Below, in pieces: positions 24,353-44,271 of a DNA stretch of 64,000 nucleotides; position 1 is the stretch's first letter; every line of letters begins with the position of its first letter. The stretch is from Sycon ciliatum (lineage: Eukaryota > Porifera > Calcarea > Leucosolenida > Sycettidae): the NCBI RefSeq assembly GCF_964019385.1, contig NC_088643.1:43425440-43489439 (forward strand). The letters are read 5' to 3'. The translations under genes and the position numbers were made by a program. Under the pieces are notes generated by a model. The model saw only the letters and a program-made list of their open reading frames with translations. It made no database searches and had not been told where the DNA came from.

Positions 24353-24505
24353 CGGCAAGTCATTGCAGATATTCACATGCATGTGCACACACGGTGATTC
24401 TGCGAGGTGCCAGCAAGGTGGTATTGGCTTCATGTCACCGACACACTTGCATGCATTACCGTCTGTCCCGCACCATGCAGTCATGCACACATAAATACAG
24501 GTACC
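24353..24505 (-). CDS. Candidate Cys-rich exon (51 codons)
   Basis: Open between acceptor agctgcag and a GT at 24352-24351, phase 0 at both ends. Encodes GTCIYVCMTAWCGTDGNACK then CVGDMKPIPPCWHL and more, with eight cysteines. It lies between genes A and B on the same strand. The donor GTTTTG is weak, and I do not recognise the domain. It could be an exon of a third gene or chance. Confidence 0.3.
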
Positions 24506-25566
24506 CTGCAGCTTGTAGCTCTTGAACTTCGAGCTCATCATCAACAATAGTTGTTCAGCCACACACATCCTCCTATCGTCGGGCGGGCGGCACCACTACA
24601 GGCTGTACTTGTGCCAACAAATCACAGAAGCCTGTATCCGGCGCATTGTGTAAATGGCGTCCGGACCAACCTCCCGACCCAAGACAGGTAGCGGCTGCTG
24701 TCATCTAGTTTGCTGCCAGTGGTATCACTGGTCCGCGCCCTCTCCGCGGCTTCGAATTTCCAATGATTACTTCCACATGTACTTGAAGTTGAAGTACAAT
24801 GTAGAATCGTGATTGGCTTTCTGAGTTGCCTTTGGCCGGAACTGAACGTTCATACACATAATATTCTATAGCTACGGGATTGTTCACTGATGCAGGGTGT
24901 AGTGCAGGGTGTAGTGCAGGGTGCAACTTGGGATCTACTTTAATAACGCTACCTCACCGGGAAAGGGCAAACGGGACATCATGAGAAGGGCAATGAAGAG
25001 CAATGGGAAAGTGGGTGCTACAGAGTAGCCGTATTGGTGAATCTGGAGGCACTCAACTGCCCATTGTCATGGGTCTCAGCACTAGCATGTCACGAGAACT
25101 GGATTTCATTAAGCATACACCACTAGACTATACTAGCCTAATGTATTTTCTAGTTCTGGACTTTGGCCTGCCAAACACACGAAACCCGCTGCCTGCTGCA
25201 AACATGGCAGACGTACGCACAAAGGGCCAACAAGCCCCCAAACGACAGAGGAGACAAGACTGCAGTTATCACGGTGTGAAGCTTGTACATGAACGCTTGT
25301 GCATTACATTGTCATCATCACAATGTGTCTGTAAGTATGTAACATTGATTGTTCATACACAGGAGAGATAGTGAAAATGCTACCATTACCATACAAGTAG
25401 ACTAACGATACGAAATGGTGATTGTTGGACAAACGAGAAGGTAGTAGAGGCTGCTTTCTGTATTTTTAAAACACGTTTCTTTGCTTGACCATGTAGTGTA
25501 GTTGATAGTCAATTTTTAATGCTAGAACTATGTGTGAACGAACTGAATAGGAGAGGTTGTTAAAAG
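24506..25566. other. 3' flank of gene B
   Basis: Short triple repeat TGCAGGGTGTAG at 24893-24925. A 122-codon plus-strand open frame (25003-25371) shows no domain or splice support and is probably chance. No other gene seen. Confidence 0.4.
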
Positions 25567-34921
<9,355 letters not shown>

Positions 34922-35142
34922 TATCTCACTCCGTTGAAACGTCAGTCTGTGAGGAAGATAGCGAGCAAGAGAAGGTGCCTTGTATTGGCTGGTGAACGAG
35001 GTCGTCACTACACGTACATGACACAGTTCCAAACTCAACCATGTCAGTATCAATACACTTATTATGGAGTCGAATGGAGGTTGGCTAGTAATAGGAAATA
35101 CGCACACTGAGAATGAGATGCTGCGACTTTCGGTGGTAATTG

Positions 35143-35349
35143 TAGAAGAAGGTGGCTACCCCAAACGTTGGCGATCGCGCTTCCTGCCGACTGATTGACA
35201 CTTGACGGACTCATGACTGCCGTCTGTAGCACCCGAGACCCGGCATTCTTCTCGTGTGCTCCAGACGGCAGTTGTCAGTCAGTGAAGACAGTGCCAATTA
35301 GTCGGCAGGAAGCGCGAGCTCCAACGTTTAGATTAGCCACCGTCTTCTA
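35143..35349. mobile_element. Palindromic MITE-like element (207 bp, 50-bp arms)
   Basis: Arms 35143-35192 and 35300-35349 are inverted copies (TAGAAGA(A/C)GGTGGCTA, then AAACGTTGG, then CGCGCTTCCTGCCGACT). The centre contains a smaller imperfect hairpin around CTGCCGTCTG/CAGACGGCAG. Confidence 0.7.
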
Positions 35350-36338
35350 TTAGTATAGGGATTAGGAAATACATGTTTGCAGCATCCATCAGTTGCTTCA
35401 TTTCGTGTTCCATAATAATTATCATAATAGCAGACCTCATTCTTGACCAAAGGCATATCTGAGAGAAAACACGCCAAGCTTCAAGATCAAAACAAAAACT
35501 CGTCTTCCAATGCTACTTTGAAGGCTCTTCGTAAGGAAGATTGTTACTGACCATTATCAGCACAAGGACGCTGTTCACAATGTAGATTTACCTGATTTCG
35601 GCTCGGTAGTTCTGCAATCCCGAAACAAACTGTCCGAAGGACTACTAGATACTGTCCGTAGTACCTTTCTTTCCCCGAGGCTATAAACTACCCCATGTGC
35701 TTTAAAGTCGTCTTTTCTAGGCCAGAGTATATTGTAGTCTATTTCACTTTCAATGACAATGAACTCGTGTTGTATACCTAGACTTTCGCTGGTGATGGAC
35801 TTTCGATGGTTGACAGCGGACAGCGAATCTCCGTCACACTGCGTGGTTCATGCTGCAGGTAAAGGAAGCGTTCCAGACTCGTGTTCATGGTCTTTCCCCG
35901 CAAGTAACAGTCAACCCATTTGCAAACTCCGCTGGTGGATGCTACTAGAGTTTGTATGAGCCATGCTGTCACTTCCTACGTCTGTGCGATGTGTTGGCCC
36001 ACAATGCATCCTACTGTGTCCGATATTTGGTCCAACTCACTATGCAAGGCGATGTCTGACAGATGGTGACGATCTTCTCATGATAATAATTTACACCGAC
36101 TCTCCATCCCCCGTATCCATCCGAACAGAGTAAATAGTCAGGTTTTGAAAGAGTGCGCAGTTCACACCGACGGAGGCCATACTCGGGGCAGACCAAGTAT
36201 CGAAATGCAATCCGCAAAGCTGGGCAAACTCCGCAAAACTCTCCATACGTCGCTCCAGCCATTGTCCGTGGCCGTGGAGCGGTTTTAGCATCGCTTGGCA
36301 ACAACTGCTGACTACGCTCGCCTAGATATCGGTGTCAG

Positions 36339-36603
36339 CAAGAGTACATGAAAACCGGAGTGTGCAGCTCGGATGGGTTGCTGTCACGGCGAAATTCCGT
36401 GATTACATCATTTTAGTGATGTAGTGCGTACAAGCAGGATTCAAGCAGGTCTCTTTCTGCACAACTGCAGCTCAGTTGTACGCACTACGCCATTTCCCGC
36501 CTCAGATCTGCACCAAATATGATGTAATCACGGAATTTCGCCGTGACAGACACCCATAGCAGAGAAGGCCCCAAACTGCACGCTCTGGTTTTCATGTACT
36601 CTT
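36339..36603. mobile_element. hAT-like palindromic MITE (265 bp)
   Basis: Direct repeats GGTGTCAG (36331-36338, 36604-36611) flank inverted ends CAAGAGTACATGAAAACC. A second inverted block, CACGGCGAAATTCCGTGATT, is shared by both arms. The 8-bp duplication supports hAT. Confidence 0.78.
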
Positions 36604-37112
36604 GGTGTCAGTGGATTGTGGGGCAGCTGTTTTGAACGCACCTTAATTGATGTATACTAGTATGGGTATTTAACCCACATGCGTTGTCGACCCATGCTGC
36701 ACATCTTCCCACTGTCTATTGAAATCATGAAAATGCTGAGAAGAAAAGACGCTATGGAGACTGCGTGAGGAAGTTCCGAACGTTGAGCAGGCATCATTAA
36801 ATTTTGTTTCGTCTGGAGGTTTCAGTCGTGCGGCGGCGGCTTTATATGAGAATAGCTAGCCTGCGCTCAGACAACCAGTCCCAGCCTTACAGCCATGCCA
36901 TGGCTTTCATTCGATGCAGGATTTCGTTTGCTGTGCGGCTTTCTTGCATTGCTCTTTTTTGCGTGGCTCTGTTAGGCATCGTGCTGTCGCTAATGAGTTA
37001 TCCCACACGCTTGCAGTGTCGGAAGCTCACATCTCGCGAGACTAGTTATCATTCCTCGCTTCCTGCCTGCTCGTTTGTTGCTTTCTTATAGTGTTCATGC
37101 TTGTTTCTCACA

Positions 37113-37400
37113 AAGAGAAAAAGGACCAATAAGTTACGAGTTATGACTAACAGTCCACCAAGGTAACAAGATCTTATACAGTCAGATAGTGTGAGGCACA
37201 AAACTGACAAGGATATTGAGACATTTCAACCACCTCGCACCTAGCTCCAACACATCTCCTAAGCGCAAACCAACATTCTTCCAACTTGGAAGGCTCCGGT
37301 GCGGAGAGTTTTCAATGAGGGGAAGGGGTGCGCCACGAAGATGTGCACGAGTTACCGTATGTCTCTCGGCAACAATGATTTTATTTCGAATGTTTTGTTA
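37113..37400. mobile_element. Left-end fragment of the 1819-4293 transposon family
   Basis: Direct-orientation copy of 1819-2110: AAGAGAAAAAGGACC, then GACTAACAGTCCACCAAGG, then AATGAGGGGAAGGG. About 290 bp of the left terminus only. It shows that the element is a repeated family. Confidence 0.78.
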
Positions 37401-38103
37401 TCTGTCACTGAGGTAATCTGTTCACTGTGAGATGCTCAGACCAGGAGACTGCAGGTCCTCCATTATCGGGCAGCCGAACTGTCTATGGTGTACCCATACC
37501 ATGCGACAATCAGCTGAGCTGAGCCTACTTTGACCCGGCTCAAGTATCACAGCACTTCAACCAGAACACCTTAGCTCTTGTGTGGAAGAGCTTACGTCAT
37601 GGTGAGACATCGCAGTCTGTCACGCAACTACTGACTCCGGAAATGACCAGAGAAACTCGACTTCAGTATCAGGATGGACAGGGTATACCAGTTGCAAGAA
37701 TGAACGCTGGCAAGTCGAGGTACGCCTTCAGCGCTACAAATAGGTTTGTTTGTTTGTATACTTTATTTAGAGTGGGAAGTCCAAAACAGGCCCTAGCCTA
37801 ATAACAATGGTCCCACTAATGATACACCAGGAGAGTAGTAGTACAGTACCAGGAGACGTCCACTCCATCACAACGCTGGAGAGCTTCAAAGCTACAACAA
37901 TTGTCAACATTACCTTTCTCAGTCAGTAGTCCTGACTAAGTGCTGAAGTGTTCGTATTCTGGTATTCTTCTGGTTCTCCATTTTTAGCTCATTTCCTGCA
38001 TGTTGAGGTTGCGCTTGTGTGTATTTTGCCCGTACAAAAGGCTTGGGCACCCTGTTATAAAAAGTACTGTTTACGCATACAATTGTTTTCATTTTTTGGT
38101 GTT

Positions 38104-38389
38104 GTGTTCTAGTCATTCACCATGTCACCGTGAATTGTATTCTGTTGTGTTCTAGTCATTCACCATGCCACCGTGAATTGTATCCTGTTGTGTTCTAGTC
38201 ATTCACCATGCCACCGTGAATTGTATTCTGTTGTGTTCTAGTCATTCACCATGCCACCGTGAATTGTATTCTGTTGTGTTCTAATCACTCACCATGCCAC
38301 CGTGAATTGTATTCTATTGTGTTCTAGTCATTCACCATGCCACCGTGAATTGTATTCTGTTGTGTTCTAGTCATTCACCATGCCACCGT
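38104..38389. repeat. 43-bp minisatellite, left part (about 6.7 copies)
   Basis: Units of 43 bp containing TTCTAGTCATTCACCATGCC and ACCGTGAATTGTATTCTG. Continues at 42771-43397 beyond the inserted retrotransposon. Confidence 0.95.
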
Positions 38390-38497
38390 AAAAGAATATC
38401 AGGAAGTAGTTTTTGGGGACGGTTGGCGGTTTTCGTGCTCTGAGGATCAGCCTCAGCGGCACTCCTACAGCATCCCTTAAGCAGTGACCAAACCTTT

Positions 38498-39685
38498 GTG
38501 TACCTTACGATGTCACTTGATGAGAATCTAGACCTAGCCCTGGTGGGATTCAAGGACCTAATTGACCTGGGCGAGCGGAAATCAGTAGACCAACCCTCAA
38601 GCCTTTCTCGCCCGGAACTCGTCAAAGAACTCCGGAAGATGGGCGTGGGAGTGCTGCCGCAGCCAGCAAGTCCAAACGGTACGTTGGAACAATTGTCTAG
38701 CCTTGTATCATGTGTTTCAACCTTGTCCAAGGAGATTGTTATGTCGAGGGAAGATAGAGACAGCACAATGTTGGCCCTGAAATTGGAAATCCAAGAGCTG
38801 AGGCGTGAAATAGTAGAGCTTCGTCAACAGAAGTGTTCCATCCCTGACCCCTTACCACACACCGTACCCACGTACACATCCCAACAAAACGTGGCCATGG
38901 GACCTCCAGCTGCGAAGTCCTACAGTAATACCGTACGCACCCAGCATGCTGCAACACCACGAGGTACAAGTCCAAGTAGTACCCAGACCCAGCCTGCCCA
39001 ACAAAGCCCAATGTGTGCTGCATGCACCAGTGATACTTGTAGTTGTACAGTCCACGCAGCCGACACACAATGCTGTGAAGCAGGGGTCACTGGCATATGT
39101 AGTACAGAGCCAACACAGAACACGTGGAAAGAGGTGAACCATAGACGAAAAGGACGGCAGGACAAATTCACGGACAGCGTATCCAAAGCTCTGCGGGCTA
39201 CTATAACCTCTCGGTACGTGAAGGAATCACCTAACACGGAACCTGCTGATCCGTGCATCCTGACAGGGGTGGTGCCCATCAACAAACTTGTGCTCTACGT
39301 TGGAAGCATCAACAGCGGTTGCAACGCTCACTCCATCAGAGACTGGTGCGAAGCGAGGGACGTGGAGGTATTAAATTGCTCCGTCATGGAGTCCAAATAC
39401 CTTGGCACATCGTATGCCAGAGTCACTGTGGCTGCAGAACATGAAGAGCGTGTACTAGATAGACAGAGCCTTCTGGCCCGAAGCCATCAGCCACTCAGTA
39501 CGCAAGTGGCGTTTTGCGGACAGCCCCAAAGTGACGAAGCCAGCTCCCAATGCGTAACCTTTATCCCTCCTCTTCCACTTCAACCCCTGCGCCTCTCAAC
39601 GCTCTTGCCCCACCTTTCTTCCCCCATTCTGTACATGCTGCTACTCACCGACTTACAATCTGTGTCCTTAATGCTCGCTCCATAG
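38498..39685 (+). CDS. LINE ORF1 protein (395 aa)
   Basis: RNA-binding, particle-forming partner protein of the retrotransposon. Residues about 80-115 form a coiled coil (LALKLEIQELRREIVELRQQ). The middle is Ser/Thr/Pro- and Cys-rich (CAACTSDTCSC). Residues about 255-330 (KLVLYVGSINSGC, YARVTVAAEHEERVL) look like an RRM-type fold. It overlaps ORF2 by 136 nt in another frame. Uninterrupted, so the copy is young. ATG choice is the first in the open frame and is not verified. Confidence 0.75.
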   Translation: MYLTMSLDENLDLALVGFKDLIDLGERKSVDQPSSLSRPELVKELRKMGVGVLPQPASPNGTLEQLSSLVSCVSTLSKEIVMSREDRDSTMLALKLEIQELRREIVELRQQKCSIPDPLPHTVPTYTSQQNVAMGPPAAKSYSNTVRTQHAATPRGTSPSSTQTQPAQQSPMCAACTSDTCSCTVHAADTQCCEAGVTGICSTEPTQNTWKEVNHRRKGRQDKFTDSVSKALRATITSRYVKESPNTEPADPCILTGVVPINKLVLYVGSINSGCNAHSIRDWCEARDVEVLNCSVMESKYLGTSYARVTVAAEHEERVLDRQSLLARSHQPLSTQVAFCGQPQSDEASSQCVTFIPPLPLQPLRLSTLLPHLSSPILYMLLLTDLQSVSLMLAP

Positions 39686-42564
39686 CAAACAAGTCTGGCG
39701 AACTCATTCAAATCTGTGAAGATCACACACCCAGCGTAGTATGCATCACAGAGACCTGGCTAACTCCCACACAAGCTTTCCACGTGCCACACTATGAATG
39801 CTTCCGTCGAGACCGACCTGTTTTAGAAAATAGACAGAACCGTGACCCACATGGAGGAGTTCTAATCTTAGTTCGTGAAGGTCTGTGCACTTCCATTGAT
39901 CAGCTACCGGATTTTCAGCAACCGGGCTTGGAAGCGCTAGCACTTCGGCTTACACTCGCTGAACATAAGCTTGTCTCACCTTCTGACCTGCCAACAACCC
40001 ACCTAACAGTAGCCTGTATCTACCGTGCTCCTTCCCCGTCGACGGATGACTTCTCGACTTTTCTCGACCGCCTCCAAATAGCCCTGCAATCAACACAAAG
40101 GAAGCCCGAAGCCCTTGTGATATCAGGCGACTTCAACTGTAGGTATTCCGGCTGGTGCTCAACTGACCAAACGGATGCACAGGGTCTGAGTCTTGACAAC
40201 CTCTTCTCATGCTATAATTTGACCCAATCGGTAACCTTTCCCACCCACCTCCGCTCGAATGGACTTGGCAGCTGTCTAGACCTTATCGCGAGCAACATCC
40301 CTAACCAACTCAACCACATTCAACACCTGGCTCCTCTTGGCGCATCAGACCATGCCGTCCTGCTGGCTGAGTTCTCCTCCTCAAAGTCTTCCCCCACAGC
40401 AGCCAGCACCTGCCGTAGCCCACCATCTACACAAAAATACAATGTCCTGAGTGCCACGGATAACATGTGGAATGCCATGAATGTTTTTCTCGCAGCTGTA
40501 CCCTGGTCTCAGGTCCTTGCCTCCCACTGCATCGACACGGCTGTCTCCGCATTCACTGACATCCTTGAAGGTGCCTTGGACCTATATATAGGAAGATCCT
40601 CACCTCCTAGTCGGAAATCACGCCACAAACCCTGCCCCTGGATGACTCCATCACTGAAAGCAGCTATTAAAGTCAAGAGCGATCTCTACAGCATCTACCG
40701 GAAATACCCATCCCCTACAAATTTCAACAAATACAAACACCAACGTAACTATGTAAAATGCCTTTCCAGATCCTGCCATCGCTGCTACATCCGCAACCTC
40801 CGTGCCACGATATCTCCCACAAACCCTCGCCTCCCATCCCTCCCTGTGCTCATTCGTCAACTGCGAAATCCTACCAGCGCCCGGGTTATACCTTCGAAGA
40901 TGGTGGGCCCCAATGGTCGAACAAGCACCTCTCCGGCATCCATTGGTAACTTATTGAACCGCCACTTCGTTAGTGCTGGCTTACAGGTTGACCCCGATGC
41001 TCCTATTCCCACTATTTCCTCTCTACCTCCACCAGCAACTACATTGCACTCCCTGATCATCACCTCATCGACTGTTCACAAGTATATTGCAAGACTGCCT
41101 CTGAACAAATCCCCCGGAGCTGATAGGATCACCAATGAGATCCTCAGGAAACTGAGCTACTCAATTGCCCGCCCACTCTCCATTCTTTTTAACCTTTCCC
41201 TCTCCTCCGGCACATTCCCGTCACGATGGAAGTCAGCCACTGTCATTCCAGTGTACAAAAATAAAGGCGACAAGAACAACCCGTCTAATTACCGACCAAT
41301 CTCCCTCCTGTCCTGCGTCTCCAAACTGCTAGAGAGAATAGTGTACGACCGCTTGTACGACCATATCTCCCCTCTTCTTCACCCCGCACAATCTGGCTTC
41401 CGTCGTAAGGACAACACATCCCTGCAATTATCCCGCATAATCCAAGACCTCTGCTCCCTAAAAGACCAGCGGCAGGTCTCCTGCATCTGTTTCTTCGACC
41501 TCTCCAAGGCCTTCGACACCGTGTGGCACAAGGGCCTGATCGCCAAACTTCGTGCCCATGGTGTCTCCGGCTCCCTACTCGCCTGGATAACTAGCTACCT
41601 CTTGGACCGAAATCAGTGCGTCACAGTAAATGGAACCTTATCTGACCCCGAGTCTGTGACATCCGGAGTGCCCCAGGGCTCCATTTTAGGTCCCCTGCTC
41701 TTCCTCACATACGTTAATGACCTCCCCTATTCAATTCCCAATATTTCTTTGTTTGAAGATGATACCACTGTCCTTGCTTCCTCCCCATCTCACGCCACCC
41801 TGTACCCCAAAGTTCAGACCTGTATCAACGACATTGTTCACTGGATGAGCACTTGGTACCTTAAGCCAAATGTGACCAAAACCGAGCTCCTCCTGTTTCC
41901 CCCTCCCACAGATCCAGTGCCCATCTTCCACTTTCCCGATGATCCCGGTCACCCTATCTCTGTAGCGCCCCACCATAAACACCTTGGCATTGTCATAGAT
42001 TCCGCCCTCTCCTGGTCTCACCATGCTGATCATGTGTCGTCCAAAGTATGCCGATCTGTCGGCATAATGTCAAGTCACTTGTCCCATTTGCCCAAAAATT
42101 GCCGGATTAATTTTTATAAATCATACATTCTTCCCCTCTTCACGTACGGCTTCCCTGCCTGGTCCACCATTAACAAAACCCACATAGGTAAATTAGAAGT
42201 TCTCCATCGCCGTATACTGCGAATCATATTCCGTACTGATCGTTATACCTCAAATCTAGACTTGTATGCTGCTGCATCCACTACCACTCTGCAACATTAC
42301 CTTGATGCTTCCAAGTGCACCCTGGCGCATTCAATTTTCCTTGACCAGCACCCTGCTCATTTACAGTCCCTTAATTGGTTCAATTCAGGTGGCACCACCC
42401 GAAGCTGCGTTCGTCTCCCCCTAGCTAGGTCTACCCTATTCGTAAATTCCCCTTTCTTTTCCTCCTACTCCACGTGGCTCCAACTGCCTCCCAGTGTTAG
42501 ACAAGCTCCAGATATGCCCAAATTCCGTACCCTCGTCAGACAGCACTTCAGTATCTCCCAGTAA
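39550..42564 (+). CDS. LINE ORF2: endonuclease-reverse transcriptase (1004 aa)
   Basis: Nicks target DNA and copies element RNA at the break. APE endonuclease: LNARSIANK, TETWL, ISGDFN at about residue 193 and SDHAVL at about 266. Reverse transcriptase: NNPSNYRPISLLS, CFFDLSKAFDTV at about 647, SGVPQGSILGPLLF at about 706, and the catalytic box at about 735, which reads FEDD rather than the usual FADD or YADD. C-terminal thumb-like part YKSYILPLFTYG and LHRRILRIIF. One open frame with no stop. The Ala-to-Glu change in the catalytic box, a single-base change, might impair activity. The true start may lie downstream of the first ATG. Confidence 0.9.
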   Translation: MRNLYPSSSTSTPAPLNALAPPFFPHSVHAATHRLTICVLNARSIANKSGELIQICEDHTPSVVCITETWLTPTQAFHVPHYECFRRDRPVLENRQNRDPHGGVLILVREGLCTSIDQLPDFQQPGLEALALRLTLAEHKLVSPSDLPTTHLTVACIYRAPSPSTDDFSTFLDRLQIALQSTQRKPEALVISGDFNCRYSGWCSTDQTDAQGLSLDNLFSCYNLTQSVTFPTHLRSNGLGSCLDLIASNIPNQLNHIQHLAPLGASDHAVLLAEFSSSKSSPTAASTCRSPPSTQKYNVLSATDNMWNAMNVFLAAVPWSQVLASHCIDTAVSAFTDILEGALDLYIGRSSPPSRKSRHKPCPWMTPSLKAAIKVKSDLYSIYRKYPSPTNFNKYKHQRNYVKCLSRSCHRCYIRNLRATISPTNPRLPSLPVLIRQLRNPTSARVIPSKMVGPNGRTSTSPASIGNLLNRHFVSAGLQVDPDAPIPTISSLPPPATTLHSLIITSSTVHKYIARLPLNKSPGADRITNEILRKLSYSIARPLSILFNLSLSSGTFPSRWKSATVIPVYKNKGDKNNPSNYRPISLLSCVSKLLERIVYDRLYDHISPLLHPAQSGFRRKDNTSLQLSRIIQDLCSLKDQRQVSCICFFDLSKAFDTVWHKGLIAKLRAHGVSGSLLAWITSYLLDRNQCVTVNGTLSDPESVTSGVPQGSILGPLLFLTYVNDLPYSIPNISLFEDDTTVLASSPSHATLYPKVQTCINDIVHWMSTWYLKPNVTKTELLLFPPPTDPVPIFHFPDDPGHPISVAPHHKHLGIVIDSALSWSHHADHVSSKVCRSVGIMSSHLSHLPKNCRINFYKSYILPLFTYGFPAWSTINKTHIGKLEVLHRRILRIIFRTDRYTSNLDLYAAASTTTLQHYLDASKCTLAHSIFLDQHPAHLQSLNWFNSGGTTRSCVRLPLARSTLFVNSPFFSSYSTWLQLPPSVRQAPDMPKFRTLVRQHFSISQ

Positions 42565-42770
42565 ACAAAGTCACAGTCACCACTTCCGCTGCATAGCTCG
42601 CTGAGCATCCCATTGCTTTGTGCTAATCCCTTCCCACTTTGTGTACGTGCTCTTAATTTTCTTTTTTTCTCTTCTTCCGTGGTTGGTCACACCCTCTCCT
42701 CAATTCAATTGGCTGTCTTGACATGCCACGAGGTGCAGAAATAAATAAAATAAATAAATAAAAATAAAAA

Positions 42771-43397
42771 TTGTATTCTGTTGTGTTCTAGTCATTCACC
42801 ATGCCACCGTGAATTGTATTCTGTTGTGTTCTAGTCATTCACCATGCCACCGTGAATTGTATCCTGCTGTGTTCTAATCATTCACCATGCCACCGTGAAT
42901 TGTATTCTATTGTGTTCTAGTCATTCACCATGCCACTGTGAATTGTATTCTGTTGTGTTCTAACCATTCAGCATGCCACCGTGAATTGTATTCTGTTGTG
43001 TTCTAGTCATTCACCATGCCACCGTGAATTGTATTCTGTTGTGTTCTAATCATTCACCATGCCACCGTGAATTGTATTCTATTGTGTTCTAGTCATTCAC
43101 CATGCCACCGTGAATTGTATTCTGTTGTGTTCTAGTCATTCACCATGCCACCGTAAATTGTATTCTGTTGTGTTCTAGTCATTCACCATGCCACCGTGAA
43201 TTGTATTCTGTTGTGTTCTAGTCATTCACCATGCCACCGTGAATTGTATCCTGCTGTGTTCTAATCATTCACCATGCCACCGTGAATTGTATTCTATTGT
43301 GTTCTAGTCATTCACCATGCCACTGTGAATTGTATTCTGTTGTGTTCTAACCATTCAGCATGCCACCGTGAATTGTATTCTGTTGTGTTCTAGTCAT
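42771..43397. repeat. 43-bp minisatellite, right part (about 14.6 copies)
   Basis: Same 43-bp unit as at 38104-38389. Variants such as AACCATTCAGC recur at regular intervals, showing higher-order duplication of several-unit blocks. Confidence 0.95.
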
Positions 43398-44000
43398 AGC
43401 TTTGTTGTGGGCAGAGTTCTGATCTCAATCGCCTTCTCACAACAAGCTATGATATCTACAACAATCACCAATGCAGCACACAGTCGTCCTTTGCAAATCG
43501 TTCGTGTACGTGAAGCAATATTCATCCGTGAAAGACGTCCAAGTGTGAACAGGGACCGTGGCTAGAGACTGCTGGACACAGTGTGAACTGATACCAGTGC
43601 TTCTGATTTTTGTTGGTGTTGTAATAATAATTATAACAAAGTATTATTTATTAGTGCAATTAGGAGTATAATCGATGCAGACATGGCCAGACAACAACGA
43701 GTTCATGGAATTTTTTTAAGGATTTTTATGTTATTCAAAATCGATTTTCGTGTTCCGCTCATCAGTGAATAGTATCGGAACTGAGGGTACTGTGTACAAC
43801 AACTTAGACCATTTTATAACAGCATAATTAATTAAAAGTGTGAACAACAAAGGAAGTGCTACAGCATTACATAATAGGTGTCAAACATAGTGCTAACGTA
43901 TATAACTGAGTGCAGCCACAAAGCAAGAGGTGATACAGTGCAACATGACACAACATTTACATCTGATAACCAGCTACGAGAACAACTTTAGCGCGACTAC
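43398..44000. other. Region between minisatellite and gap; no gene seen
   Basis: AT-rich unique sequence up to the assembly gap. No supported exon. Confidence 0.4.
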
Positions 44001-44200
44001 NNNNNNNNNNNNNNNNNNNNNNNNNNNNNNNNNNNNNNNNNNNNNNNNNNNNNNNNNNNNNNNNNNNNNNNNNNNNNNNNNNNNNNNNNNNNNNNNNNNN
44101 NNNNNNNNNNNNNNNNNNNNNNNNNNNNNNNNNNNNNNNNNNNNNNNNNNNNNNNNNNNNNNNNNNNNNNNNNNNNNNNNNNNNNNNNNNNNNNNNNNNN
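44001..44200. other. Assembly gap (200 N)
   Basis: Exactly 200 N, probably a scaffold gap of estimated or arbitrary size. Translations across it are meaningless. Confidence 1.
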
Positions 44201-44271
44201 TGGCTATTAGTACGATCGTAATCATATCGCACATACAATGGGTTATAGTCAGTGAATATGCGCAAACTATC

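Larger units (their letters stand above)
35350..38095. other. Intergenic region upstream of gene B
   Basis: Holds a hAT-like MITE (36339-36603) and a transposon end (37113-37400). A plus-strand open frame at 36804-37091 contains MAFIRCRISFAVRLSCIALF, a possible signal anchor, but has no supported splice partner. At 37735-37800 the minus strand looks like a LINE/SINE 3' tail with (AAAC)n. Confidence 0.35.
38390..42769 (+). mobile_element. APE-type non-LTR retrotransposon, nearly intact (about 4.4 kb)
   Basis: Two long overlapping ORFs (38498-39685, 39550-42564) and a 3' tail of AATAAAATAAATAAATAAAA type. Apurinic endonuclease plus reverse transcriptase order and the domain style fit the CR1/L2-like branch of LINEs. 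It interrupts a 43-bp minisatellite; the left junction follows CCACCGT and the right one resumes at TTGTATTCTG. No target duplication can be told apart from the repeat itself. Confidence 0.88.

Noticed and set aside
25003-25371. 122-codon plus-strand open frame near the end of gene B
   Set aside because: No recognisable domain, signal peptide or splice sites; probably chance in the gene B 3' flank.
38104-43397. 43-bp direct repeats considered as a CRISPR array
   Set aside because: There are no spacers between units. It is a contiguous minisatellite in a eukaryotic context.
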